Below are positions 47,714-59,647 of a stretch of DNA of 64,000 nucleotides, one piece after another (the stretch's first letter is position 1; each line of letters begins with the position of its first letter). The DNA comes from Neckera pumila (taxonomy: Eukaryota > Streptophyta > Bryopsida > Hypnales > Neckeraceae): assembly GCA_963969595.1 (NCBI GenBank), contig OZ018410.1, positions 44,249,413 to 44,313,412 on the forward strand, given 5' to 3'. The position numbers and the translations under genes are program-made. A model generated the notes under the pieces. The model made no database searches. It worked only from the letters and a program-made list of their open reading frames with translations, and was not told the DNA's origin.

Positions 47714-49069
47714 CTAAAAGACTCCAGGAATGAGCACACTCCTTTCTTCTGGAAATGCATCCACCTTCTTCAGATACCACTGCTTCGTTGTGATAGTGCG
47801 TGCAGTCAAGTAGCATAATACAAATATCGCCGTGGCGAAGCCCACAGGGGTTTGGCTAATGACTCCCATCCCAACAAACGCTATAATCTCAAAGACGTAG
47901 TGGGGGCACACAAGCAGGCCAAAGAGGCCACCCTGCGGTACGACGTATCCCTTGCTCCCATCCTTCCGAAGTTGGGAGAGCAGCCAGTGATGGTATCCAT
48001 TCCCCGTCAGCCCTACCAGAAAAATTGCCAATCCCAGCCACCTGAGGTCCAGCGACGGTGGAGTGAGGCCAGTGGACTTCAGTTGCGTGAAAAGCAAGAG
48101 ACCAGCTACAAAAGTATAGGAGCTGGAGATGAATATTAAAGAACCTACATCCGTTCGACCTGAGAACTTGTGTACGAACAGCACCTGCACGGAGTTCCAG
48201 AGCAAAGTGAGAATTGCGATTAGAATAGGACCTCCTTTTGTTAGGCAGAAATACAAAAGAACTCTAGCCGACTTGGTGTGGTTTCGTTAGTTTCGGATGC
48301 AATGGAGTGTTGGTATTGCAAACAAAAGGAAATGAGACTAAGTTAACTTCAATGTTCTGAAGGTCCTGCCCTAAAACCAGACAAGAAACCTGTAGAAAAA
48401 GGACTTGGAGGACCTATTGCTCAATGAAAAGTATTCAGAAAAATCCCTCAATCTCCCTGTCCCACTCCATATATACTCGAGGGGGATAAACTTAATTGCG
48501 ATCCTCTAATTCGCATTATCAATGGTGGACAAGCAGGAGATCACTATTTGATGATTGCTAATAAGCTGCACCGCTCCAGTATTCGGACAGTCAACTATTC
48601 TAAAGTTTTTTCCAGTATATTAAGCCCATTCTTTTGTACAGAGAATGTTTCGTCAAACAGCAGAAATAGTAAGGGAAGGTTTACACACCTCCAGACATCG
48701 TTTGCTGAAATGAATTAGTACAGCAGCAATCACGAGCAAAAGATGAGTGTCGGAAGCCGCGACTGCAGCCTCCTTGGATTCAAAAAGAGACGCAACGCCA
48801 GAAGCTCCACAGAATTTCAATAATTCAGGCAAAAAACCAACCCCGTAAGCAAGAAAGACACTGGCCATCAGAGCGGTAGGAAAGTACATCAAGAACATGC
48901 CTACTTTACTCGGAACCGTAAGCTTGTTGCTGCTAACAAACTTCGAGTATCCCAGGTTATGTCCGGAGAGTTCAGCATATCCTAACACAAGCCCCGAGAC
49001 CACCACCAAGAACGGCGATACAACATAAAATATGCTACCACCGGGGATCGGAAACAGTAGTGCAGCCAT
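47714..49069 (-). CDS. 3-oxo-5-alpha-steroid 4-dehydrogenase family protein, copy 1 (2 exons)
   Basis: ER membrane enzyme of the steroid 5-alpha-reductase/DET2 superfamily, expected to reduce a double bond with NADPH; the exact substrate (steroid, fatty acyl or polyprenol-type) is not deducible. Exons 49069-48689 and 48184-47714 join as GGAG|GTGTGT / GTGCAG|GT to 283 aa, the usual size. The first exon has an N-terminal membrane segment and ends HFSKRCLE; the second begins VLFVHKFSG. The second exon holds the C-terminal 5-alpha-reductase domain signature: GNGYHHWLLSQLR, YVVPQGGLFGLLVCPHYVFE, then TTKQWYLKKVDAFPEERSVL and IPGVF at the stop. The reading-through frame upstream of 48184 is intron. 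A near-copy lies at 62795 on the same strand. Confidence 0.92.
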
Positions 49070-51227
49070 CTCCGAAATCAATTGGCAGTGAAACCCAATT
49101 CAAAAACTGCGGCAATTCCGCTGCACTAGCTCGGAGGTCTAAATCTGGACGACTGCTAATGTATCATCAATGGCTCCCGCTCTAGGCCCGAAGCTCGAGG
49201 AAATGGGAACCCTTGCTCGCGTGACGATTGTGCATCAGATTTCAAGCTCGAAGAGAAGCTAAGTTTTACTGGAGGGCTGGAGCTTGTGCAAGAGTGAGCA
49301 ACAACTGGTCGGCTTAATCATGAGAAAACTTTCGGAGGACAAATTCATAAATTTTGCTTACAATACCCAGAAACAGGGTTGCAGGGTCACGCGTGTCGCA
49401 TGCTCTGCAAGTAGCAATTGCACTTTCATGTGGACCCTGTGCATGAGGAGGGATACACCTCACCGTCCAATTCAAACTGCTGTAAATTTTGCATCCAATG
49501 TCTGAATTCAATCAAACCTGTTGGGAAATTTGCACTCTATCTTCTTGTTTGTGTGGTAAAGTTTTCAAATCAATCCAAGATATACTGATTCTTTGGAAGT
49601 CAATCGAAGTTCATGGGTTCAATTTGAGTTCACCAAACTGCATTTGATGGCTACAACTTTAGTGGCTTGTATCTCCTTCATCCATTGTTTGTTTTCAATA
49701 AATAAAAAATTGGGTTATGTTCCCCTTGAAGTCTAGGTATTGTGGTAAAGTTTTCATGTCAGTCCAAATTGTTTTGAATGTTTGGGAGCAATTCGAAGTT
49801 TGATTACAATGATCTTTGGTGGCTTGTTTCTTCTTCATATAGTGTCCATTTCCAATAAACAAAAATTGGGAAAAAAATGAGCAACTAGTTTAGTTTGTGT
49901 GGCTAAAATATATATATCAGTACAAGAAGCTATGAGTGATTGAAAAGCATTTGAATAGAAGGAGGTTCATCTTAGATGTCAGTGTTTTTTGCAACTTCTC
50001 TTGTTGTTTTCTGACACTTCAAAGCCATTTTGCAGACACAATGAATCAACTGAATGATATTTCTTTTTACCAATGTATTTATACGCTAGTTTTGAATCAC
50101 TTTTTAGTTTAAAGTTTTTTCATTTGAGTAGGTTTAGAAATTGAATTTCACCTCCAAATGTGTTGCTAGGAAAATTTTAGCATCCTTTTTCAACATTTTA
50201 ACATTATAATTTTGAAATCTACATGACCAAATGACTCCAAATTTGATTCACATCATTTGCAACACGCACACTACAAGATTGTAAGGTTGAGATCTCTATA
50301 ATTTAGTGGCATTTAGATCTATAATACTTCAAAAGTAATGATGTTTCTAAATCCAAAACGACCTTGGGCTTTGAGGTATTCAAAAATTTCACATGTATGG
50401 ATTCCCTCAAGATTGACTAGGCTCAATTTATGGGGTTATCCACTAAAATCGGTGAAACATGGAGTCCTTATTTTTCGCTTACCGATAATGGACAAGACAA
50501 TCGGTAGAACTTCTTCTATATTAATACTTCAATTAGCAGAGAGTCCAACGGGCTCACATATCACATGTATTAAGCTGATCCTTAATCCTAGAAGGACGCT
50601 ACAAACACTAAGTATTCAATGCAAGACAAAAAATCCTTCTATATAAGATAGAAATGCATGTTGTTGTGTAAATAAAGATCATAACACACAATAGGGCTAG
50701 TGACATAAACCTACATCAAACAGGAAAATAAAATCCAAATCAAATTTATAAAAACAATACCCCCCCTTTTTCTGACTCAAAAGTATTGCTTACCATTATT
50801 TGTCAATTATTCCAAATTCATCGGCTTTTGCTACATTGGGAATCCAAATTTGTGGTATTTCCCTACATCGCAAAATTCATATCAAATATTACTAACTACA
50901 ACTCCACTTACTTTGTTTTCTTGGCAATCCATCCATTCAATTAACCCTAAACATGCTCCATTAAATTGATTTCTTCCAACTTTCAAAGCCATGGTGCCTT
51001 CTGAAATCCTAATATCAAAAAATATCCCAATGAATAGTATCATGACAAAGTTAGAGAGTTTAGGGTTTGAGGTCCAATTAAGAAAATAGTCTTATTTGCC
51101 GTTCCATTTTTAGGATCCTCTGTACTTGCTGAGGATTGCACCTCATCTCTTATAGGAAGCTCTCTGATTCAATAACGTCCTTGTAGTGGTCCAAAATGTA
51201 CTTATGACAAACATAGTTGGTCATTCT
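49070..51227. other. Upstream of the reductase gene, then AT-rich repeats
   Basis: 49070-49300 is probably promoter and leader of the reductase. 49550-49990 holds two or three diverged copies of a roughly 190-bp unit (GTGGTAAAGTTTTCA, GTGGCTTGT, CAATAAA, AAAATTGGG). 50000-51227 is AT-rich with no recognised gene. Confidence 0.5.
49553..49875. repeat. Diverged tandem repeat, unit about 190 bp
   Basis: GTGGTAAAGTTTTCAAATCA at about 49553 and GTGGTAAAGTTTTCATGTCA at about 49741 each lead through a GGAA/GGGAG...CAATCGAAG/CAATTCGAAG block, a GTGGCTTGT block and an AATAAA...AAATTGGG end. A weaker third start (GTGGCTAAAATATATATATC) is at about 49898. Confidence 0.65.
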
Positions 51228-51915
51228 TACTTACAATGGGCCATTGAGGTAGTCCCAACAATTGTCAGGAATCAAGTTCCTTCTTAAAGCACGGTGGAGG
51301 TCATCTTCAAGTCTGTTCACTGCTTGGTACTTGTGGATTGCCCCCCAAAACTCAGCAAAATGCTTGTCAATTGCATCACTAACCAATAGTACCATTGACG
51401 CTGCGCCATCTACTTGGGTACATTTATATTCGTTGGTGGTATAGAGCACAAGCAAAAACAATTGCAAACAATCAATTGTCATGTCAGGAATGTCCACAAT
51501 GGATGTGAGTTGCTCCTTCATATTGTGTTGAAACATTGCGCCGAAAACAAGGGACACACTAGCCAACACACATCAGTGAGCTTTCATTGAGCCTCCTTGG
51601 GCAACAAGGGTGATGTCTGTATGAAGGCCTTCCTCTAGCATCTTCAATAGTGCAGGATCACTACAATGCATATCCAAGGCGCATCTCTTTTCCTTCAAGC
51701 TCCACTCTTCCGTATTCAAAAACTTGAAAAATGTCAACATTTGTTGGATTCTCGGATTCCATATTGTAGAACAGTTTTATAAATTGTTGATAATAACTTA
51801 AAATGGCTATCCAATTCATATGCTCTTGCATACAATTACAATCTCTTAGCTCCAACAACAATGCAACATATGAATGTACAAGATCTGTACACATATAAGG
51901 CAAGCCATTTTTCAC
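51228..51915 (-). pseudogene. BTB/POZ domain protein fragment with premature stop
   Basis: Minus-strand sequence reads KMLEEGLHTDITLVAQGGSM then KAH, a TGA stop (51577-51579 region), then CVLASVSLVFGAMFQHNMKE and VDIPDMTIDCLQLFLLVLYT. This is the BTB core (DITLV...AHRCVLAS.SPVF..MF). The stop replaces an expected Arg and fits CGA-to-TGA. The following helix-rich part (HFAEFWGAIHKYQAVNRLED) ends at 51231. Upstream, 51915-51661 is another frame with an ARM/helical look, shifted by one base relative to the BTB part. Two separate breaks make an active gene unlikely. Such plant BTB proteins are usually CUL3 ubiquitin-ligase adaptors. Confidence 0.7.
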
Positions 51916-52210
51916 TCCATAAAGAGAGAATCCAAGAGTGGAAATGCAAAAGAAAGTGAACCTTTACCAAAAAATATATACAATACTTGAACAAACCTCA
52001 ACAACAATATATTTCTCCCTCAAACACCATACAAGACTCAACTTGGCAAATAATGTCAAGTCAAGGGAGCTTCAAAGCTTTATATACCACACTCTAATTG
52101 ACAAAAATAGAATAAAATAAAATAAATTTCTATAATTATCTTACATAAAGTGAATGTTAACTTCTACTTTAAGGTGAAGTCTCAAAATAGCCTAAAGTTC
52201 CCAAACAAGA

Positions 52211-53143
52211 TTAACCCCTACTGAAGGACCAACATGTGTTTTTTGGCCGTATAGAAATTTTGGGCAGGTACGTGTGACTAGAGATATCCATATTTGAGGC
52301 TAAAATTTTAATAGAAGGTGGGGGCAAGGAATATCTTCATGTGTACCAAGTTTCATGACATTTCAAAATACGAGTCAAAAGTTGTGACCTGATATGTTAC
52401 GTTTTTTCGTAACTGGGCAGTTTGGGCAGATAAAAAAAATCATTTTTTCCGGAATTTTTTTTTGAAATTGATTCTCTACATTTATATACACTTAAAAAGC
52501 TTTGAGTCACTCCATTTCAATCAATGAGTCAAAAGTTATGAGGGTTTTGGGTTTGTGGGCAGTTATGGATTCTCTACTCTAAAAAAAACTTTAAAGTTGT
52601 TTATTTAACTCAATTTTCAATATTTTTGGGAAAAAATAAAATCTTAGGATGTAGATTGATTATTACAACATTACAACCGTTGGGATTGGCATTTTTAAAT
52701 TCCATGATTAAATTTTTAACAATTTAGTATTTTGAGTCATTTTCTACTTCTTTCTACTTACTATTTTTTTCCTATATGTTGTACAATTCCAAATGATGTG
52801 AAATTTTTCATGCATATAGAAAACTTGTTTAGGAAACTGAGTTCAAAGAAGCACCACCTTTATTGGCATTTTTTCATTGAAAAGTGAGCTTGCAAAGTGC
52901 AGCTGCCCGGTTTTTTGCAGGATTGAAAAAATGGTTTTCAAGACTTTGAATGCTTATATCTTATGATCCACACGGTGGAATTTTCTGAAATTTTTACCAC
53001 ATGTTTTCTAAATATCATACTTCAAGATCCTACGGTTACATGTGTCAAAAATTGTTTTTTTCCAAAAATTTGGTAGTTGTATTAGAAATGGCAGTTTTGG
53101 AGCGTTTTTGGTGATTACATAGTCATTAAACTTTAGGGGTTAA
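52211..53143 (+). repeat. Left arm of a large inverted repeat (about 0.93 kb)
   Basis: Begins TTAACCCCTACTGAAGGACC and ends CTTTAGGGGTTAA. The whole stretch recurs, inverted and nearly identical, at 55814-56725. Sample points checked: ACTAGAGATATCC, GAAGGTGGGGGCAAGGAATA, GTGGGCAGTTATGGATTCTC, CACACGGTGGAATTTTCTGA. Contains no meaningful frame. Confidence 0.92.
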
Positions 53144-53597
53144 ACTACATCCTTTTGATATGGTGTCATACCTGATGCTATGGCACATGAAAGCAACCCA
53201 GCTCTAAAAGCTATCTCAACACAGAGGTACATTTGGTTTTCTTTAATCTACCAACATAATACATTTAGGGGGGCCGGGGGGGCGCTGCATTTTTAACCAC
53301 TGCATTTCAACTTCAAAAAACTGTAACTAATTCCACAAAGGTCCAAAAAATATGAAACAACTTGGGTTAGATGCCAATTCCATTATTTTTCCCACAAAAA
53401 TTTACTGAAATTGTTTCCAAGATTTTAGCTTCCCCCAAAATGCAATCAACTCTTAAAAGGTGGCTTTAAGAGTAGACTTCTCTTGTGATTGGTTTCGTGA
53501 CTTGCATTGGAATACGGCACATCCAACGTGTCAAGGAAAACATGTCATTGGGACTGATTAATCTGGCATTTTGTATTGAATTACAGGTCCTGATAGT

Positions 53598-53732
53598 GAT
53601 TATAATCAGGGAAATTTCGCTTAGCCCGTCAAAAATTGGCCTCTGACGACAGGTCTCTCCATAAATAAATTAGCCTGTCGAGCAAGGCCACCAAGCATAT
53701 ACGCGGCCAAAAAAAACACCCTGATTATAATC
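53598..53732. mobile_element. 135-bp foldback element with 14-bp perfect terminal inverted repeats (MITE-like)
   Basis: GATTATAATCAGGG (53598-53611) is matched inverted by CCCTGATTATAATC (53719-53732). An inner imperfect stem (GGCCTCTGACGACAGG versus CCTGTCGAGCAAGGCC) brackets the centre, so the whole unit folds back. No coding capacity. Target duplication not clear. Confidence 0.65.
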
Positions 53733-53802
53733 CCTCTACTGGTGAAGAAAATTGGACGTTCTGATTGTGGTTGGGAGTAACACCGGACAATTTGTAATTA
53801 TT

Positions 53803-54045
53803 GGCTGTTTGTTTGTTTGTTTGTTTGTTTGTTTTGTTTGTTTGTTTTGTTTGTTTGTTTTGTTTGTGACATTGAGATCTCCCATACCGTGCATCCCCCA
53901 GCCGCGTGCTTGGTACCATCGGAAAGCTCTCGGCAAGGAGGGGTGCACGGGCTTGGTTTCGTGGCGTTTGGAGTGGTGGTGCAAAAGTTATTGAATTTCA
54001 AAGTACTTATTGATTAAAAATTTAGAAAATTACTTTTACTTTGAT
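53803..54045 (-). repeat. Dispersed retroposon-like repeat, fullest copy
   Basis: Minus-strand body with CCGTGCACCCCTCCTTGCCG, GAGAGCTTTCCGATGGTACC, GCATGCACGGT-like sequence and GGGAGATCTCAATGTCACA, ending in an (AAACA/AAAC)n tail at 53805-53868. Same order as the 15435 copy and, inverted, the 40125 fragment. The tail and dispersed positions suggest spread by reverse transcription. Confidence 0.6.
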
Positions 54046-54062
54046 TTTGGTGGCATTCTTGC

Positions 54063-54135
54063 TACTGGGAGTGGAACCGGGAGTAGAACTGGGAGTAGAA
54101 TTGGAAGTAGAACCAAGAGTGGAACCGGGAGTAGA
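54063..54135. repeat. 12-bp minisatellite, about six units
   Basis: Unit GGGAGTAGAACC with variants (GGGAGTGGAACC, GGAAGTAGAACC, AAGAGTGGAACC) repeats in phase. It sits just beyond the retroposon-like copy. Confidence 0.85.
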
Positions 54136-54886
54136 TGAAAATTGGGCCAACGGCACAGGGTCACACTAGTTTGTAATTAAGTTTGGTACTATTAAACTAA
54201 ATTTGCTATTCCAAGATGCAAATTACCTCCTTAATATGTATGAAACTCTGGCCAATATAAATATTGAAAGGTAATGATGTATGTATCATTGAAATTTTCC
54301 CCTTTTTTCCATTTTGACTACGCTGCTTTCTTTCAATTTCCATCCATGTTAAGCTTTCCAACATAGAATCTGCCTTTTCTTTTCTTGACACATGCAGGGG
54401 GTATTTCCAATGAGGTTTATGAACACCTATGGCAAGCGAATGCAGGCTTTTGTCAAAATTCAAAGAATACATGATGATTCCCCAACTCCCAAAGTTAATC
54501 CTCTCTAAACTAATAAAGTGTTGTCAGGAAGTATTGATTACCAGTCCCAACTTAACAATAGGAACCACATACAAACATCATGACCCTCCCTAATGTAATA
54601 ACCTCTTTAACTTGATGTGTTAGATTGGTCCCAACTCTATTAATTTAGAGAGGTTCTACTGTGGTTTGTACCATTCAAACAACTAGTTTAATTTCATCCC
54701 CATGTTATGAATTCACAATTTTGAGTGAAACATTCAAGGTTAATCCTTCAAGGTTGACAAAGTGGACAGTGGACACTGATATAGCGTTGGATTCCTGTTA
54801 TAAGCCTTAGTTTGAAACTACAAATGATGCATTGATGCTTGCTGATGGCTTGGAGTTCATGTAATTTATAGAAAGGAGTGGTATTG

Positions 54887-55817
54887 TTAACCCCTAAAGG
54901 ATCATTGTTCTTTTGGAGGACAATGTGTTTCGAGCAAGTACCTACGGGCTGAAATTTTCTTCTAATTTTTGAAACTTTTCTTGGAGGTAGAAAAGTTGCT
55001 TAGCTTCGTGGGAATATAATTTTTTTCACAATCGGTGCCCGGGAACAAAAGTTATGACCAAATAAGCTCAAAACAAGGGACGAGGGGCAGTGAGGGCACT
55101 TTGGGCAGCAAAAAAATGTTTGCCAAATTTTGTATTTTTAGTTATTTTTTTCTCATAGATTATATTTTTGTCTATCTAGAAAGCTTTAATTCATTTCATT
55201 TGGATTTGTTATGAGAAAGTTATGGACATTCTTGTTTTTTGGGCAGTTAGAACATTCTTTTGAAAAAAATAACTTGTAGGATTCATTTCTAAATGCAAGT
55301 TTTCAAGTTTTTCAAATTTTTTTTTTGCATTGTTTAGTTTATTTGCTAGAACAATCTCACCGTTGGAATTTGTGAATTTTAATTCCATCTAAATATATGA
55401 ATATTTTAGATTTTCCTTTTATCTCGTACCTACTTTTACTTAACAATTTTTTTACGAATGATAATTAAATTTTTTTGAATTTCTTTTTTCCTAGACTCTC
55501 AACTCAATTCTCCACTACAAATTTTTAAAGCTTAAAACTCTGTAGTGCAAAAATTTTAATCTGAAAATGTTCAGAGTCAAAAAATCTAGTCTCGCAATGT
55601 GCTGAAAAACTTGTTTTTTCTACTTTAAATGCAACTATCTTGCAATCTGTATTGTCCAAAATTCTGAAATTTTTTCCACACTTTTTCATCATATTGTTTA
55701 GGTGTAAGATCCTATGGTTAGATGTGAAAAAAAAACAATTTACATTTTTTTAACTCTTTGCGATAGAAATGGCAGTTTTCATGTGTTATTTGGCAAAAAA
55801 AGGCCTTGGTCCTTTAA
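54887..55817 (+). repeat. Third, diverged copy of the inverted-repeat family
   Basis: Starts TTAACCCCTAAAGGATCA and follows the left arm block by block in the same orientation: GGGCTGAAATTTT, TTATGACC...GGGCA...TTTGGGCAG, AAAGCTTTAATTCATTTCAT, AGTTATG...GGGCAGTTA, GAAATGGCAG. Many substitutions separate it from the arms. It abuts the right arm directly. Confidence 0.7.
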
Positions 55818-56725
55818 TCCCTAAAGTTTCATGACTATGTAATCACCAAAAACGCTCCAAAACTGCCATTTCTAATACAACTACCAAATTTTTGACACAT
55901 GTAACCGTAGGATCTTGTAGTATGATATTTAGAAAACATGTGGTAAAAATTTCAGAAAATTCCACCGTGTGGATCATAAGATATAAGCATTCAAAGTCTT
56001 GAAAACCATTTTTTCAATCCTGCGAAAACCGGGCAGCTGCACTTTGCAAGCTCACTTTTCAATGAAAAAATGCCGATAAAGGTGGTGCTTCTTTGAATTT
56101 AGTTTCCTAAACAAGTTGTCTATATGCATGAAAAATTTCACATCATTTGGAATTGTACAACATATAGGAAAAAATAGTAAGTAGAAAGAAGTAGAAAATG
56201 ACTCAAAATACTAAATTGTTAAAAATTTAATCATAGAATTTAAAATGTCAATCCCAATGGTTGTAATTTTGTAATAATCAATCTACATCCTAAGATTTTA
56301 TTTTTTTCCAAAAATATTGAAAATTGAGTTAAATAAACGACTTTAAAGTTTTTTTTAGAGTAGAGAATCCATAACTGCCCGCAAACCCAAAACCCTCATA
56401 ACTTTTGACTCATTGATTGAAATGGAGTGACTCAAAGCTTTTTTAGTATATATAAATGTAGAGAATCAATTTCAAAAAAAAAATTCCGGAAAAAATGACT
56501 TTTTTTTATCTGCCCAAACTGCCCGTTTACAAAAAAAAGTAACATATCAGGTCACAACTTTTGACTCGTATTTTGAAATGTCTTGAAACTTGGTACATAT
56601 GAAGATATTCCTTGCCCCCACCTTCTATTAAAATTTCAGCCTCAAATATGGATATCTCTAGTCACACAAACCTGCCCAAAAATTTTATACGGCCAAAAAA
56701 CGCATGTTGGTCCTTTAGGGGTTAA
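55814..56725 (-). repeat. Right arm of the large inverted repeat (about 0.91 kb)
   Basis: Inverse of 52211-53143, ending TTGGTCCTTTAGGGGTTAA. With the third copy it forms a 1.84-kb unit (54887-56725) whose two ends are themselves inverted (GTTAACCCCTAAAGGA at the left, TCCTTTAGGGGTTAA at the right). Confidence 0.92.
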
Positions 56726-57793
56726 GGGTTAAGAAGCATAGATCTCACCTCATGGTAATCTTCCATTGTGTTTGAAGTGCAAACTACTACAAAAGGTGTC
56801 ATTTATATAGGTATACTTAATGGCTCCAGCCAATCAATTCGCACTCAGTGATCAATAAGCTTCCACAGGAGCTGAACTGATAGAATTGGCATACTAAAAA
56901 TGCGTGCAAGAAAGTTAACTTAAATGAATGAATAAGAAAGATTAATTCCTTATGGATACCCGAGATCCTCACTTTAAACACCCGGTGAGTCAGTGACTAA
57001 TTGTGTAAATCTAGAAAGATGGCAACCATGATCACAACAGAGTACTTGAATGAGGTGACTAATCCTATTGCTACTAAAATTTGAAGAAAATACAACAACA
57101 AACAAAACATTAACAATTAATCAGCTGCACACTTCTGACGGATCCAAAACTAGCAATTAGAAACATCTTATTTAGAGTTCTAAACTATAATCACGTGCAC
57201 CTTTGAAGACATCAACAAAGGCGACTGTAAGTTTTAGAGGCATCCAGGTACAATTGGGGCGACTGCAAGTTTTAGAGGCAACCGCATGTTCAATATTGGA
57301 GGGCCTTCATAACTCCGGAGTTTGGACAACATCAAGTGTTGTTTTGGGGGGAACTGCAGGTTATAAAGGTGAATGCAAGTGTAGGTTTAGGGAGCAAGTT
57401 TTGGTATTAGAGGCACCAACATGTGTAGATTTCAGGGGCAAGTGCGGATAGAATTACTTCTCATATTTATTCTTCGAGCAACACTTGAAAAGCAGCAAGA
57501 ACTTTATATGTACTTCCCCTTTTGATTTTTGCAATTGTCAAAGCATCATCCTACCGGTGTAATATTTAACAAGTTGATTTTAAAATAAAAAATAATGGAT
57601 GCAAATTTATGTAAGAACTTCACAACCATTCTCATACAAACAAGACGCAAATGCGCAAAATACTGAAACACAGCATTCAGCAGATTCCAATTGCTAACAC
57701 AGGACATATCCCTGTACATGTCATCCATTTCAGGCAAAGAATGTTACACAGATAAGATCGGCAAAGCAAAATGTCCAGCCCAAGAGCATTTTA
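56726..57793. other. Intergenic with short degenerate repeats
   Basis: No gene. At 57220-57440 the phrase GGCGACTG(T/C)AAGTTTTAGA with GGCA recurs twice perfectly and several times weakly (GGGAACTGCAGGTTATAAAG, AGCAAGTTTTGGTATTAGAG). The last part is 3' flank of the SEN2 gene. Confidence 0.5.
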
Positions 57794-59647
57794 CTAAGTG
57801 CCAGGTTCATTTCGCACTGGCTGAAGAGTCTGATCCACGTTCTCCTCACGATTCTTCTCTGGTAACCATCTCCGGACTTCCACAGCCTCAACTGTGAAAT
57901 CTCCTTGACACCATGGACTAGACATGTCCGGTCCTTTACACTTGCGAATTATATGAAGCAGCAGCAGCGTCTGGACAAAACAGATAAGTGAACAATAAAA
58001 CCGTGACAAGTAGTCAGAGCAAATAAGAACAAGGCACATCAATGAAATGAGTCACACTTTTCTGAATTCTCTCAAACATGTTTGCTCTCAGGCACACAAT
58101 CGGAGAGCAAAACGAATGACATATGGCTTGTTTTTATAATGGATGAAGTAATCCATCAAAACACCAACCCTGACAGATGAAGGTTGAGTCTCCTTCACGT
58201 AAAGCATAGCCATATATCCCTCAACCATAGTCACCTCTAACTCGCCCCCAAGGATACAAGAGGGCGAAGTATGAAACGCAGACTTAGCTTTGCGCTTGGG
58301 GCAATGACGCAGTTAGTGAGGTTCTACCGAGACGTGTCAATTGCTGGTTGAAAACTATTTCCACCCCCCCTGCGGTGCTCGCAAGAGCGCCCCAGAATTT
58401 CTGAAAGGTTGGCCCTAGGCTCCAACCTCTTATGTAAATCCAAACGTGTTCATTCTAAGCATCGAGCACGGGTTGAAAAAAGGACCAGGCTGGAATAGCA
58501 GCACTTCAGTTTATCATACCTTGGCAACACTACCACACAGTCGGTTCATGGCTTGCAGTTCAGTCCATGTCTTGAGTCTTTCCTCTTGTCCTTCTACCAT
58601 CACTACGACAGCATAGCTGCAAAAATACAGTTTGAAATATTTAGTAGGTCAAAGTTGAGTCTTAGAGCTCGTGTAGTTTAACAGTGACTCCAGAGATGAA
58701 TGGTGCAAAAACACTTTCGCGTGGCACAAAAGGAACTCACTCTGAGTGAACAAGAGCAGGATGATGACGGTACGCCATGAAGTCTGCGCCATACTGAATG
58801 CCAGATCGCACCACCCAGTGTTTGGCACGGAAATGAGCATATGCTATATACAAGTACCCGAACTCTGGCCGGCTAGTTTGCATGCACCTCCAGGCTTCTT
58901 CTATAGGCACAGCCGCAAGTCCCTGATACATAAACGACAGGCTACGTGAATACATAGAGACGTAAACCCTCATTGAACGCTTCATAGCACTAGCAACCAC
59001 TGCAAGAAAAAACGAGGATCCAAAACAGTTTTGCTTTTGGCCAGAGAGATGTCATCGACAGCAAGAGGATTCCAGAAAAAAACCTCAACGGTCTGCTTAC
59101 AAATTGATATGCGCCCCACACGAGAAGCAAGAAAGAAAGCCTCCTCCAATCCCAACTGAAACAATCGGGCAGTGTCAGGCTCCGCGTTTACTTCAAGAAT
59201 CCACGTAGAGCCTGCCAAACAGATCCAAAACAGAGGAGAAATTAGACTGTCCCAATCCTTCTCACGCATGACAGCAACCTCAAACCAGGCATGCAACAAC
59301 ATTGCTTACAGGACACTCCAACTTTACGACAGTCCCTACAATTGAAGGAGCAGCGACAAGAAAAACGAAGCGTTCGAGACAAGAGGAGTTGCCTTGCGGG
59401 TGAACTTACGGGTGGAAGTTGATGGTGCAGAACATGGCGGCGACGTTGCAGCATATATTGGTTTTCCGAAGCAAGCACGATTCAGGACTTGGGCTTTGGA
59501 AAAGTCAATACTCAAAATTACAGATGAATGGGCAAGCAGAGCTTTCACAGGCTCCCATTCCTCCATCTGCTTGTACAAACTGGAGATGGGCTCCTCCAAC
59601 GCAACTGCCGCTGCTTCTCGGGACTTCCATCTGACACCCGATCCCAT
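57794..59647 (-). CDS. SEN2: tRNA-splicing endonuclease catalytic subunit SEN2 (5 exons)
   Basis: Nuclease subunit that cuts the 5' splice site of intron-containing pre-tRNAs, acting with SEN34, SEN15 and SEN54-type partners. Exons 59647-59410, 59211-59101, 58999-58741, 58616-58520 and 57970-57794 join in phase to 293 aa. The N-terminus MGSGVRWKSREAAAVALEEP and FLASRVGRIS resemble plant Sen2. The catalytic domain reads FGYLYIAYAHFRAKHWVVRS then GIQYGADFMAYRHHPALVHS. The triad is present: Tyr186 (QYGADF), His201 (LVHSDYAV) and Lys235 (GSVAK). The C-terminus GDFTVEAVEVRRWLPEKNRE is the plant-type tail. The junction after LVHS gives Asp where Glu is usual. The ATG at 59647 is the first in a good context and opens in frame. 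Confidence 0.94.

Noticed and set aside
48185..48256. Upstream extension of the second reductase exon starting at an ATG
   Set aside because: It reads through a clear acceptor (GTGCAG|GT); splicing to the first exon restores the family sequence LEVLFVHKF, so the extension is intron.
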